Source: JACKCP01 sp034007295
Lineage (GTDB): Bacteria; Desulfobacterota; Desulfobacteria; Desulfobacterales; JACKCP01
Direction: 5' to 3'
NCBI GenBank assembly: GCA_034007295.1
Contig: JAVERC010000014.1
Span: 4,008-68,007 of the forward strand
DNA length: 64,000 bases
The notes beneath the pieces were generated by a model. That model was not told the DNA's origin, did not search any database, and saw only the letters and a program-made list of their open reading frames with translations. Position 1 is the first letter of the stretch, and the number at the start of each line of letters is the position of its first letter. This document shows positions 1 through 9,237 of the stretch, one piece after another. A program made the position numbers and the translations under genes.

Positions 1-27
1 CTAAAGCAATTTTTAAGAAACACTTAA
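1..27 (+). CDS. probable C-terminal end of FtsX (partial)
   Basis: The first reading frame runs LKQFLRNT and then stops at TAA. The tail resembles the basic 'LKxFLR' ends of FtsX permeases, and ftsX commonly precedes envC and ctpA. Only eight residues are visible, so this rests mainly on gene order. If right, FtsX would pass the FtsE ATPase signal to the EnvC-like activator encoded next. Confidence 0.3.
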   Translation, partial: LKQFLRNT

Positions 28-47
28 CAACATTTTTTTTTGCGGCT

Positions 48-1379
48 TTGTTTTTTGTTTTTTTAAGCTCTGAGGCTTATTGTGCAAAAGCTGTTGTTAG
101 TTCTTCAAAATTAAACATGAGGGAAGGTTCTTTATTTGGAGCACCTGTCACAGGTGTTCTTTCAAAAGGAGATGTGCTTGAAATTATTGGCAAAACTGAT
201 GGTAAATGGCTTAAAGTTAATTTTAATGGCAAAATTGGGTATGTAAGAAACAGGCCAGTGTATGTAAAAATAATTTACGACAAGAAAGAGGATATTCAAA
301 ATTTTTCCTTTGAAAAGCAAAAGGTAATTATTGAAAAAAAAATAAATAAAGAAAAAAAAATTCTTAAAGAATACAGGGAAAAATCCAAAACAATACTTAC
401 AGGTCTTGATGAAATTGACAAAGCAGTAAATAATGCCGAAAATAAACTTGCAGCAGTAAAAAAAGACTATATAGACATTACAGATAAAATCAGGGAACAA
501 AAAGGAAAAATAAAAGAAGTTGAAAAAGAAATTGAGTCCTTGCAGCCTTTTGTTGATAAAAGAATAGTTTCTTTGTACAAGCTTTCCCGTGTAGGTCAAA
601 TGAATCTTTTGTTTTCAGCAGATTCTGTTGTAGATTTTATAAAAAGGCAAAAAGCCTTGGAAAAAATAATTTCTTCGGATTTATCCCTTATAGGAAAGTA
701 TTCATATTACCGTAAAGAATATAGCGATCTTAAAAAAAATCTTGAAAACGAACAGGATAAATTAAACGAACTCTCCGAAAAAATTGCAAAATATCTAAGA
801 ATAAAGGAAAGTGAAAAGGAAAAGAAAAAGGCACTTTTAAAGGAAATCAGAGAAAAGGAATCTGTGAAGATTTCTATAATTTCTTCTCTTGAGGAAGCTG
901 CCTCAAATCTAAATGAAAGACTTAAACTTATAGAAGAAAAAAAGGCTGAAGAAAAAAAGTTCTCTGAATTAAGAACTTTTGATTCTTATAAAGGACTTTT
1001 GAATTATCCTGTCAAGGGAGAGGTAATATCAAGGTTTGGAAAAGGACGGAGTGAAGATGGAGGGGTGTATGCCTATAAAAGCGGAATCGGGCTGAAAGCT
1101 GATATTGGAGAACCTGTTCGGGCAGTATTTTCCGGAACAGTAGTTTTTTCAGACTGGTTTAAAGGATATGGAAATATGCTGATAATTGATCATGGAAATA
1201 GTTTTTATAGTATTTATGCTCATGTTCAGGAATATTTTAAGCAAAAAGGGGATAGTATAAGAAAAGATGAGGTTATTGCAACTATTGGTGAAACAGGTTC
1301 TATGAGCGGCCCTGTTCTTCATTTTGAGATAAGGCACCATGGGAATCCTCTTGATCCTCTGAGCTGGATAAAAAAATAA
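48..1379 (+). CDS. envC: EnvC-like murein hydrolase activator (SH3, coiled coil, degenerate LytM/M23)
   Basis: Exported 443-residue protein. A hydrophobic N-terminus ending near AYCAKA looks like a signal peptide. A bacterial SH3 domain follows (about residues 18-75), then a long Lys/Glu-rich coiled coil (about 85-330) and a C-terminal LytM/M23 fold (about 340-440). The M23 metal site is degraded: the first zinc His is missing from the segment GIGLKAD, and the usual HLH motif reads VLH in GPVLHFEI. This matches EnvC-type activators, which do not cut peptidoglycan but switch on periplasmic amidases during division. Length is close to E. coli EnvC (about 420). No ATG is available; the start is TTG at 48 or ATT at 33, because a stop lies at 15-17. 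ctpA follows after 16 nt. Confidence 0.82.
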   Translation: MFFVFLSSEAYCAKAVVSSSKLNMREGSLFGAPVTGVLSKGDVLEIIGKTDGKWLKVNFNGKIGYVRNRPVYVKIIYDKKEDIQNFSFEKQKVIIEKKINKEKKILKEYREKSKTILTGLDEIDKAVNNAENKLAAVKKDYIDITDKIREQKGKIKEVEKEIESLQPFVDKRIVSLYKLSRVGQMNLLFSADSVVDFIKRQKALEKIISSDLSLIGKYSYYRKEYSDLKKNLENEQDKLNELSEKIAKYLRIKESEKEKKKALLKEIREKESVKISIISSLEEAASNLNERLKLIEEKKAEEKKFSELRTFDSYKGLLNYPVKGEVISRFGKGRSEDGGVYAYKSGIGLKADIGEPVRAVFSGTVVFSDWFKGYGNMLIIDHGNSFYSIYAHVQEYFKQKGDSIRKDEVIATIGETGSMSGPVLHFEIRHHGNPLDPLSWIKK

Positions 1380-1395
1380 AATTAAGGAGAATAAA

Positions 1396-2724
1396 TTGGC
1401 TTATATTAAAAAATCCTGGAAAAGTTTTTTTGTGTTTATATTTATATCAGGTGTTTTTTTGGCTGGCTCAGGCCTTTATCAAACTCTTGGTGCAAAAAGT
1501 GATGAAATTCCATATAAAGAACTGGAGGTTTTTTCAGATGTTTTAAATCTTATTCAGAATAATTATGTGGAAGACGTAGATCCTAAAACTCTTATTGAGA
1601 ACGCAATTGAAGGAATGGTAAACGGGCTTGACCCACACTCAGCCTATCTTCCGCCTGAGGCGTTTGAAGAACTCCAGGCCGATACAAAAGGCGAGTTTGG
1701 GGGGATTGGAATTGTAATTACCAAGGAAGATGACAAGATTACTGTTATTTCTCCAATTGAGGGAACTCCAGCCTATGAAGCAGGTATTGAAACGGGCGAT
1801 ACAATTATTGGAGTTGATGACAAATCCACTAAAAGTATGAGCTTGTGGGAAGCTGTTAAGCTCATGAGAGGTCCTGTTGGAGAACCAGTTAAAATTACTA
1901 TTTTCAGAGAAGGTGAAAAAGAAGCTCTTGTTTTTGACCTGAAAAGGGATCTTATACCGGTTAAAAGTGTTAAGTATGCCATGCTTGATAATAAGTGTGG
2001 CTATATATTAATAACAAGCTTTAAAGAAAAAACAGCAGATGAGCTTAAAGAAGCCTATGGTGCACTTGTATCAAAAGGTGAACTTAATGGGCTTATTCTT
2101 GATTTACGTTCAAACCCAGGAGGTCTTTTAGATCAGGCTGTAAGTGTAAGTGATTTTTTTCTTAAACAGGGAGTTATAGTTTCTATTAAGGGTAGAAACA
2201 ATGAGGACACAACTGATTATAATGCAAGAAATGACGGATCAGAAGGGATTTATCCAATGGTAGTTCTAGTAAACGGAGGAAGTGCCTCTGCCTCTGAAAT
2301 AGTTGCTGGAGCACTTCAGGATCACAAAAGAGCTGTTATTCTTGGTACAACTTCATTTGGCAAGGGTTCTGTTCAGACTGTAAGGCCACTTAAAAACGGT
2401 TCGGCTTTAAAATATACAATCGCAAGATATTATACTCCAAATGGAAGATCTATTCAGGCTGAAGGAATAATCCCAGATATTATAACAGAGTATGTAAAAC
2501 CGGACAAAAATAAAGATGAAAAAGACACTAAAGTCTTAAAGGAAAGTGATCTTATTAATCATCTTGAATCAGAAGAAACCAAAGAAGAACCTGAAGCCAA
2601 AGATGAAGAAAATAAAGAACAAATTCACAGCAATGACCTGAAAATGGAAATTCTTGAAAGAGATAATCAGGTGCAAAATGCTTTGAATATTATTGTAGGC
2701 TATAATCTTTTCAAGCGTGATTAA
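1396..2724 (+). CDS. ctpA: carboxy-terminal processing protease CtpA (S41A)
   Basis: Periplasmic serine protease of 442 residues. An N-terminal hydrophobic segment (about residues 12-32) anchors or exports it. A PDZ domain follows (about 95-175) and then the S41 catalytic domain. The Ser/Lys dyad is seen in NGGSASASEIVAG and, about 25 residues later, SFGKGSVQT. The Glu/Lys-rich tail (about 370-415) looks disordered. Start is TTG at 1396, chosen because AAGGAG lies 7 nt upstream. It sits 16 nt after the envC-like gene, a common pairing in which the protease trims periplasmic proteins, including cell-wall enzymes. A strong terminator follows at 2769-2808. Confidence 0.93.
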   Translation: MAYIKKSWKSFFVFIFISGVFLAGSGLYQTLGAKSDEIPYKELEVFSDVLNLIQNNYVEDVDPKTLIENAIEGMVNGLDPHSAYLPPEAFEELQADTKGEFGGIGIVITKEDDKITVISPIEGTPAYEAGIETGDTIIGVDDKSTKSMSLWEAVKLMRGPVGEPVKITIFREGEKEALVFDLKRDLIPVKSVKYAMLDNKCGYILITSFKEKTADELKEAYGALVSKGELNGLILDLRSNPGGLLDQAVSVSDFFLKQGVIVSIKGRNNEDTTDYNARNDGSEGIYPMVVLVNGGSASASEIVAGALQDHKRAVILGTTSFGKGSVQTVRPLKNGSALKYTIARYYTPNGRSIQAEGIIPDIITEYVKPDKNKDEKDTKVLKESDLINHLESEETKEEPEAKDEENKEQIHSNDLKMEILERDNQVQNALNIIVGYNLFKRD

Positions 2725-2768
2725 ACGTGTCTGATTTTTTTTGGAGTTTGCGTTTTTAGATGTAGTAA

Positions 2769-2808
2769 TAAAAAACCGGTTTTAAGTTAAAATTAAAACC
2801 GGTTTTTA
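2769..2808. terminator. bidirectional rho-independent terminator
   Basis: Inverted repeat AAAAACCGGTTTTAA / TTAAAACCGGTTTTT with a loop of about 8 nt, flanked by A and T runs on both sides. It lies between the convergent ctpA and chemoreceptor genes, so it can end both transcripts. Confidence 0.85.
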
Positions 2809-2824
2809 TATTAGATTTTTAAAA

Positions 2825-5047
2825 TTATGATATTTTAAATTTTTCAACCATATTTTTAAGTTCTCCTGAAAGAGTGGAAAGTTCTTTTGAGCTCATTTCA
2901 ACACTTTCCCCTGCTTTTGTAATTTTTTCAACTGCTTCATTAACATAAGATATTTCTTTTGCAATTATTTGAGAGTTATTTGCAGATTTTGTTATTTGTG
3001 AACTTGTGTTGTCAACGCCTGATGCTGCCTTGTGAATATTTTTTGAAATTTCTGCAGTTGCAGCTGACTGTTCTTCAATAGCAGCTGAAATTGAAGATAC
3101 TATGCTTTCAACCTCAGATATTACTTTGTCTATTATTCCTATATTTGTAACAGCTTCGCCAGTTGAGTTTTGAACCTCTTCAATTTTGTTTCTGATTTCA
3201 ATTGTTGCCTTAGATGTTTGGGCTGCAAGTTCCTTTATTTCGGAAGCAACAACTGCAAAACCTTTTCCTGCTTCGCCAGCTCTTGCAGCTTCAATAGTTG
3301 CATTAAGTGCAAGTAGATTTGTCTGATCTGATATATCATTGATAGTCTCTGTTATAAATCCTATGGAACTTACAAGCTCGTCAAGAACATTAATAACAGA
3401 TGTAAGATTTTGAGATTCTTGTAAGGCTGTCTGGCTTATTTCTCTTCCTTTTTCAGCATTTTGAGCTATTTCATTGATTGTTGAGCTCATCTCTTCTGCT
3501 GCTGTAGAAACTGAATTTAAATTTGAAGAAGTTTCTTCCATACTTTTAGCAGAAATTTGATTTGTATTATCCATATTATTTGCAGCCTCTGAAACCTGAG
3601 CTGTTTTTTGGAGAGTCGATTTTGCATTTTCTGATACATTTTCTGCAGAACTAGAAATTTCTTTTGAAAAATTGGAAAGAGAAGCAGCATTTTCAGAAAT
3701 CTCTTTTATCATCTGCTGAATTTTTTCTACAAAAACATTGAACCAGTAGGCAAGCTTTCCTACTTCATCCCGTGAATCGACCTCAAGCCTTTTTGTTAGA
3801 TCACCCTCTCCCATTGCTATATCTTTAAGGTTGTCTGAAACAAAGACTATTCCTTTGGATATTTTTTTTGAGATAACAAACGACAACATTCCAAGCATAA
3901 CAACAAGTGAAAGAATAACAATTAATGAAGTTTTTATTATTTTTTGAAAAATTATATTTACTTTTGAAAGGAAGTTTAAAAACTCTTCTTCATAGGTAGA
4001 AGAAGCAATTACCCACCCCCATGGTTCATAAAAAGTAAGTGCTGCTATTTTGTTTTTTGATTTTTTTTCTCCTGGATTTTTCCAAGAGTATTGTAAATAA
4101 GTGGTTTTTTTACCTGATTTTAATGCTAAATCAACCATTTGAGGGATAATTGGTGTTCCATCTGAATTTTTTATTTCAGATAAATTTTTTCCTAACCCGT
4201 ATTCAGGATGAATTATTGTATGATATTTCTCTGTACCTTCACATCCAAGAACAAAAGCATAACCAGAGTTTCCAACTTTTGTATTTAAGATGGCTTCTCT
4301 TAGTTCTCCAACGGATTCTTGGGGAATGCCTACATATAAAATTCCAATTATTTTATTTTCATGATTTTTTAAGGGCTTGTATGCTGTTATATACCATTTG
4401 TCTACAACAAAGGCTCTTCCAGTAAATGTTTTTCCAGAAAGGACTGTAGATATTACAGGATTTTTATCCCCGTTTGGGTTGACTGCCGGAATATAGGTGC
4501 CAACTGCTCTTTTTCCGTTTTGATCTTTTACATTTGTTACAACTCTAAGCATATCACCTTTTTGGTTTATTCTTTGAAAAATGGTTGCTGTACCCCCGAC
4601 CATTTTTTTTACTTTATCAACAACAATTGCTTCATTATTAAAGTCTTTTGTGTATTTTACGGGTTTGTCGCCAATATATAAAAGATTTATTTTTGCATTT
4701 GTTTTTGCATTTGTGTACTGGTTTGTGATTTCAATTGAATGGGTAGTGTCTACTGTTTTTATTCCTCCCAAATTTTTAAGCTCATTTGAAGCCACATTAA
4801 GATCACCCATTAATTTTTCTTTTAAAAGAATATCCTGAGTTTCAATCATATTGTAAATTCCTTCGGATACAAGGCTGATTTCTTTTTTCATTTTTTCTGT
4901 TAAAAGTTTTTTAATTTCCACTGTGTTTGAATTAACAATAAAATTTATTATAATAATTATAATTAATCCAAGAATAATAGGCCCGCTTGTTCCAAGAAAA
5001 AGGATTTTGTTTTTTAAATTTATATTTGGTTGTAAATTGAGCTTCAT
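2825..5047 (-). CDS. methyl-accepting chemotaxis protein, double-Cache sensor
   Basis: Transmembrane chemoreceptor of 740 residues. TM1 is at about residues 14-36. A periplasmic region of about 330 residues resembles the Cache_3-Cache_2 double sensor (motifs GTYIPAVNPNG, GRAFVVDKWYITAYKPL, GNSGYAFVLG). TM2 is at about 368-392, HAMP at about 395-450, and the signalling domain runs to the C-terminus. The hairpin tip ISDQTNLLALNATIEAARAG is intact, so coupling to CheA/CheW is expected. The ligand cannot be read from sequence; double-Cache domains typically bind small organic acids or amino acids. No chemotaxis genes are adjacent, so it is an orphan receptor. Confidence 0.93.
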   Translation of the reverse strand: MKLNLQPNINLKNKILFLGTSGPIILGLIIIIIINFIVNSNTVEIKKLLTEKMKKEISLVSEGIYNMIETQDILLKEKLMGDLNVASNELKNLGGIKTVDTTHSIEITNQYTNAKTNAKINLLYIGDKPVKYTKDFNNEAIVVDKVKKMVGGTATIFQRINQKGDMLRVVTNVKDQNGKRAVGTYIPAVNPNGDKNPVISTVLSGKTFTGRAFVVDKWYITAYKPLKNHENKIIGILYVGIPQESVGELREAILNTKVGNSGYAFVLGCEGTEKYHTIIHPEYGLGKNLSEIKNSDGTPIIPQMVDLALKSGKKTTYLQYSWKNPGEKKSKNKIAALTFYEPWGWVIASSTYEEEFLNFLSKVNIIFQKIIKTSLIVILSLVVMLGMLSFVISKKISKGIVFVSDNLKDIAMGEGDLTKRLEVDSRDEVGKLAYWFNVFVEKIQQMIKEISENAASLSNFSKEISSSAENVSENAKSTLQKTAQVSEAANNMDNTNQISAKSMEETSSNLNSVSTAAEEMSSTINEIAQNAEKGREISQTALQESQNLTSVINVLDELVSSIGFITETINDISDQTNLLALNATIEAARAGEAGKGFAVVASEIKELAAQTSKATIEIRNKIEEVQNSTGEAVTNIGIIDKVISEVESIVSSISAAIEEQSAATAEISKNIHKAASGVDNTSSQITKSANNSQIIAKEISYVNEAVEKITKAGESVEMSSKELSTLSGELKNMVEKFKIS

Positions 5048-5116
5048 ATAAAATTCCCTATAACTTATGTTTAATGATTAAAAAATAAATTTTAAAATTA
5101 ACGGATTTAAAAAAAT

Positions 5117-5223
5117 GGCCTTAGTTTTTAGTTCAGCAACTGATTAAGTTTTTTTAAAGCATATAACATAATATATAAAAGTCTAATTTATTAAAAAAAT
5201 TTTAGTGATTGGCCGAAAACTAG
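5117..5223 (+). repeat. fragments of the TAGTGATTGGCCGAAAAC dispersed repeat
   Basis: Positions 5117-5149 match the right end of the repeat (GGCCTTAG...GTTCAGCAACTGATTAAGT). Positions 5203-5223 match the left end (TAGTGATTGGCCGAAAACTAG). The two ends are out of normal order, so these are remnants. They fill most of the 228-bp gap upstream of the chemoreceptor. Confidence 0.65.
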
Positions 5224-5275
5224 TTTAAAGTCATAATAAAATTATTGTTTTTAAGTTTTTGATTTGAAAAGGAAG

Positions 5276-5758
5276 TTAATGTAAACTGCTGTTTTTGGTT
5301 CTGAATTTAAAGCAGGCAATGTAAGAATTTAAAAGACTTTCAAGAAAGTCTATCATTTCGGTAAAATCAGATTTTTCAAGGTCTGCGACAAACTCATTAC
5401 CTTTTTCATTTAGCCCTGTTATTTCCTGGTCATAAATAATTTTGCAAAGATTATTTTTTGTATTAACAAAGCTGATTTTGTATATAATTGTTCGAAGGTT
5501 GTTAAATTTAATAAATTTAATAAATGAAGGCGGATTATACTCAGAAATTATCCAGATATCTTCTCCGTCATCTGGATCAAAGGTTTTAAAAACACATCCT
5601 TGTTCAGCATATCCGCTTTTAGAGTAAATTAAGATGGCATCCCAGTCTTCTATCCATTCATAACTTCGAACAGGGCAAAAAAGCGGAAAAACCTCTTCTG
5701 CATTAGCTGATATTGTCTGATAATGTGAAAAATAACGCCTTACAGATTTAAAAATCAT
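5276..5758 (-). CDS. SRPBCC (START/Bet v1-like) family protein
   Basis: Cytosolic 160-residue protein without signal peptide. The pattern of an N-terminal strand with ISANAEEVFPLFCPVRSYEW, then SKSGYAEQGCVFKTF and DIWIISEYNPP, fits SRPBCC hydrophobic-ligand-binding folds of the polyketide cyclase/START type that are annotated only at fold level. The likely role is binding a hydrophobic ligand, but none can be named. It is a single gene with its own upstream region. Confidence 0.6.
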   Translation of the reverse strand: MIFKSVRRYFSHYQTISANAEEVFPLFCPVRSYEWIEDWDAILIYSKSGYAEQGCVFKTFDPDDGEDIWIISEYNPPSFIKFIKFNNLRTIIYKISFVNTKNNLCKIIYDQEITGLNEKGNEFVADLEKSDFTEMIDFLESLLNSYIACFKFRTKNSSLH

Positions 5759-5929
5759 AAAATCTCCCGGGTTTGTAATGCAAAAAATTTATTAAACCTA
5801 AGTTAAAAATTTTTAGGTTTGATATTTATTGCCGAAAATACAGCAGAATTATCATAGTCAATAATAAGGCAAAACATTATTTTTTTAAACAATTAATTTG
5901 GGACAGAATAGTGATGCTTTGGAAATGAA

Positions 5930-5963
5930 AATACCGGAAATCTATATAAAGTTTTCCGGTATT
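5930..5963. terminator. hairpin, probable terminator
   Basis: AATACCGGAAA and TTTTCCGGTATT form an 11-bp stem with a loop of about 11 nt. On the minus strand it lies downstream of the exported LolA-like gene, about 75 bp past its stop. The T tract is better on the plus strand. Confidence 0.55.
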
Positions 5964-6036
5964 TAATTTTTTAGCGTTGAAGATAATTTTTTTATAGCAA
6001 AAAGAAGCCGGCAAAAAAAATAGTTTTTTCCAGCGA

Positions 6037-6885
6037 CTAATTATCTGATTCCATAATCAATTGAAGCTGCTTTTCAAGTTCCTTTGCCTTTTCTGGCTCA
6101 CCTGTTTCATAAAAATAATTAATTTTATTGCCAAGTTCCATAACCTTGTCCATTTTGTTCATATTAGACATATTTTTTGTATCCTGGGCAGAGGGTTTTT
6201 TGTATCCTTTTATTTTTGTTGGATCATATAGTGAATCATCTGTTTTTGCATTGAGTTTTACTGATTTTAAAATGTTTGTCTGGATTATTTTTCCTTCTTC
6301 AATTGACTGAGATTTAAACGGAATGCTTATTCCTGAGATTTTTCTGAAGTCAGAGTTTAATTCTATGGAGTTTCCATTGTCCATTGATTCTTTTACAAGA
6401 TAGAAATCATTTACAGATATCCACATTTCTGTTTTTTCGTCAAATCCGTAGTCTGCTTCAATTCTGTAGCAGTCAAGGCCTGATACTTTTTCTTTGCCTA
6501 GATATTTTACAGAAACAGGCTTTGAATCTTCATCTTTTTCAGTATCATTTGGGTAGGAATGGAATTGTCCTTCTGAGGTAAAAGTAGAAACACTTATGCC
6601 ATCATCAATCATTATGGTCTTATGACCTTTTTTCATAAGCATTTCATTTTGGCTTTCAATTACAGTTGATTCAAACCTGCTTTTTTTTTCTTTAAAATAC
6701 ATTTTGCCGTGTACAATCATGGCATCAGATTTTGTTTCATATTCAAAAATTGCATTTTTTATATTTTTTTCACGTTTTTTTTCATGCTCATCATATTTAT
6801 TATAAATTTCCATTCCTGTAATTGAGTGTGCCAGATTAGGGGAAATTAATAAAAATACAATAAGAGCGGATAAAAGCCTTTTCAT
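6037..6885 (-). CDS. exported LolA/LppX-fold protein (outer-membrane lipoprotein-sorting-like)
   Basis: Protein of 282 residues with a clear signal peptide (MKRLLSALIVFLLISPNLAHS). The mature part has the alternating strands typical of LolA-like half-barrels, such as SDAMIVHGKMYFKEKKSRFE, KTIMIDDGISV, GLDCYRIEADY and TEMWISVNDFYLVKE. Such proteins bind lipid or lipoprotein in the periplasm. The C-terminus has a short helical tail (MDKVMELGNKINYFYETG). No lipobox Cys is seen. Start ATG is preceded by AAGGAGAC. The exact substrate is unknown. Confidence 0.6.
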   Translation of the reverse strand: MKRLLSALIVFLLISPNLAHSITGMEIYNKYDEHEKKREKNIKNAIFEYETKSDAMIVHGKMYFKEKKSRFESTVIESQNEMLMKKGHKTIMIDDGISVSTFTSEGQFHSYPNDTEKDEDSKPVSVKYLGKEKVSGLDCYRIEADYGFDEKTEMWISVNDFYLVKESMDNGNSIELNSDFRKISGISIPFKSQSIEEGKIIQTNILKSVKLNAKTDDSLYDPTKIKGYKKPSAQDTKNMSNMNKMDKVMELGNKINYFYETGEPEKAKELEKQLQLIMESDN

Positions 6886-7233
6886 TTTGTCTCCTTATGG
6901 AATTAGAAAATTTGTATTAAAATAGGTTTAAGTCTACAATTATATTTTGATTTTGAAAATATAATTACATTATAATAGATAAAATTTCTTTTTATTTTGC
7001 TGTTTTTATTCTGTGGTTAATTAGCGATTGGCCGAAAATGAGAATTTTTTGTTCAGGTAAAGAAAGATAAAAAATTTAACCTTTAGGATACATTGAGTAT
7101 TTTGAGGATTAAATTTTGAATCTGATTTTAGAATGGACAAAAAAGACAGCTTTAGTTCAGCAACTAATTAAGTATTTAAATTTTTTTACCGATCAGCTAA
7201 AAATTGTATTTTAACTGGGGTATTTTATTGATT
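6886..7233. other. intergenic region carrying a repeat copy
   Basis: Divergent gap of about 350 bp between the LolA-like gene and the acyl-CoA synthetase. It is mostly occupied by a full-length dispersed repeat (7022-7174). No RNA gene or convincing promoter was recognised in the rest. Confidence 0.5.
7022..7174 (+). repeat. full-length copy of the ~150-bp dispersed repeat
   Basis: Begins TAGCGATTGGCCGAAAATGAGAA and ends GTTCAGCAACTAATTAAGT. The interior (AACCTTTAGGATACATTGAG, TATTTTGAGGATTAAATTTT, GAATCTGATTTTAGAATGGA) matches the tandem pair at 36782-37055 almost base for base. It is not coding. Confidence 0.85.
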
Positions 7234-9114
7234 ATGTCAAAAAATTTTGAAAAATTTATTTATCCAGAAATTTTGTTTAAAAATGCACAGGAAAAACCTG
7301 GATTAAGAGCCCAGTGGTGGTTTGAAAAAAAAAATGAGAAATTTTTAACTTATTTTGAACTTCTAGAAAAGGTAAAAAAGATTAGTTCAGGTCTTATTTA
7401 TCTTGGGTTTAACAAAGGTGACAGAGCTGCTCTTTTTTCGCCGACAGGACCAATGTGGCTTTGGGCAGATGCTGGAATAATTTGTGCCGGCGGGATTTCT
7501 GTTTGTATTTATCCAACCCTTTCATCAGGCGAGCTTTTGTCTCAGATAAATGATTCAGGTGCAAAAATTATTTTTGTTCATGACGAACTTATGTGTGAAA
7601 AAATAAAGGCTATTTGGGGTGAGGCAAAAAAATTAGAAAAAATAGTTTTGTTGTCTGGTGTTGATTTTTTTGAAGATGATAATCTTATTACTCTTAAAAC
7701 CCTTATGAATCACGGCAAAGATTTAATTGATTTAAATCCTAAAGCTTTTGAAGAAACAATAAATAGTATAGCAGCAAATGACTTGATGACTATAATTTAT
7801 ACTTCAGGAACTACAGGAAAGCCAAAAGGAGTTGTTCATACCCATAAAGGCTTTTGCAGTGCAGTTCAAAGGGATATTTCAATGATTCCTGAAATGAATG
7901 AAGGCGAAGTCCTTCTTTCTGTGCTGCCGCTTGCACATACATTTGAAAGACAATGCGGACATGGTGTGGCTATGGCATCACAAATGACTATTGCTTATAC
8001 AACCCCAATGACTTTTACCGAAGATATTGTTTTTTTTAAGCCTGCCATGTTCATGGCTGTACCAAGAATTTTTAAAAGGATTTATAAGGAAATTAAAGAT
8101 AGAAGTGCTTCATCTTTTGTTAGGGCTGTTTTTTTTAATTCCGGCAAAAAAACAGCCCTTAAGGTTTTGGAAAAAAATATAGATAAGGACGGATTTATTG
8201 ATTTAAGTGAAAATAGAAGGCTTGAAAAGCAGGCAGGTTTTTTTCTTAAATGGAAATACAGATTTTTTGATAAAATTTTATATTCAAAAATAAGGAAAAT
8301 TTTTGGGGGCAGATTAAGATTTTGTTTTTCTGCTTCCGCAACTCTGCCTGCTGAAGTGTGCTGTTTTTTTGCATCCTGTCATGTAAGAGTGCTTGAAGGT
8401 TATGGGAGTACTGAAACCTTTAATACTGTAACCTTAAATCCAATAAATAAAATCTGCCCTGGGACTGTCGGGACTTCATGCAATGGGGTCAGCAGTAAAA
8501 TTTCAGATGAAGGAGAGTATCTTGTAAAGGGAGATAATATTTTTTTAAGATACTGGAACAACAAATCTGAAACTACAGCTTCTTTTACAGAAGACGGTTT
8601 TTTTAAGACCGGAGATATAGTTGAAAAAATGGACAATGGACATCTTAAAATAATTGACAGAAAAAAAGGGCTTATTGTCCTAGATACAGGTAAAATAGTT
8701 CCTTCGGCAAAAATTGAATCTCTTTTTTCCTTGAGTACTTTTATTGAAATGGCAGTACCTTTTGGCAATGATCAAAAAATTCTTACAGCACTTGTAATTC
8801 CAAATTTTGATGCAGTTATAAAATATTTTGAAAAAAAGAAAATCCCTTTTGAAAAAAATAATCTTTTATATGACAAAGGAATTTGTGTTGAAGTAGACCG
8901 TTCTTTTATAAATAATGAAGCTTTTTTGGAGCTTATTGAAAAGGAAGTTACAGATGCAAATTTAAAGCTTGAATCCTGGGAAAAGATAAAAAAATATTAT
9001 ATTTCATCTAGATGGCTTACAGAGCAGTCAGGTGAGCTTACCCCTACATTCAAGGTTAAAAAAAATGTGGTGTTAAAAAATTTTCAGACAGAAATTGAAA
9101 GTCTTTACCTTTAA
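7234..9114 (+). CDS. long-chain acyl-CoA synthetase (AMP-forming)
   Basis: ANL-superfamily ligase of about 626 residues that activates fatty acids to acyl-CoA with ATP. The P-loop-like AMP-binding motif TIIYTSGTTGKPKGVVH is intact. The GYGSTETFNTVTLNP segment (motif A5) and the hinge GDIVEKMDNGHLKIIDRKKG are also present. Length and the late segment with ESWEKIKKYYI match the FadD15/ACSL type rather than short-chain synthetases. ATG at 7234 is preferred over an upstream in-frame TTG at 7204 because it begins the conserved part (MSKNFEKF). It stands alone; a shared terminator at 9168-9210 separates it from tkt. Confidence 0.88.
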   Translation: MSKNFEKFIYPEILFKNAQEKPGLRAQWWFEKKNEKFLTYFELLEKVKKISSGLIYLGFNKGDRAALFSPTGPMWLWADAGIICAGGISVCIYPTLSSGELLSQINDSGAKIIFVHDELMCEKIKAIWGEAKKLEKIVLLSGVDFFEDDNLITLKTLMNHGKDLIDLNPKAFEETINSIAANDLMTIIYTSGTTGKPKGVVHTHKGFCSAVQRDISMIPEMNEGEVLLSVLPLAHTFERQCGHGVAMASQMTIAYTTPMTFTEDIVFFKPAMFMAVPRIFKRIYKEIKDRSASSFVRAVFFNSGKKTALKVLEKNIDKDGFIDLSENRRLEKQAGFFLKWKYRFFDKILYSKIRKIFGGRLRFCFSASATLPAEVCCFFASCHVRVLEGYGSTETFNTVTLNPINKICPGTVGTSCNGVSSKISDEGEYLVKGDNIFLRYWNNKSETTASFTEDGFFKTGDIVEKMDNGHLKIIDRKKGLIVLDTGKIVPSAKIESLFSLSTFIEMAVPFGNDQKILTALVIPNFDAVIKYFEKKKIPFEKNNLLYDKGICVEVDRSFINNEAFLELIEKEVTDANLKLESWEKIKKYYISSRWLTEQSGELTPTFKVKKNVVLKNFQTEIESLYL

Positions 9115-9167
9115 TTTTTTTTACTGAAGGGTTTGCCGCAATTTAGGCTTTTTCAATTCTAGTAAAA

Positions 9168-9210
9168 ATTAAAAAGTCCTTTTTATAATTTATAAAAAGG
9201 ACTTTTTAAT
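9168..9210. terminator. bidirectional rho-independent terminator
   Basis: AAAAAGTCCTTTTTATAA and TTATAAAAAGGACTTTTT form a nearly perfect long stem with T runs on both strands. It sits between the convergent acyl-CoA synthetase and transketolase genes. Confidence 0.88.
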
Positions 9211-9237
9211 TTTGAGTTCAAAAAAAATTTTTACCGT

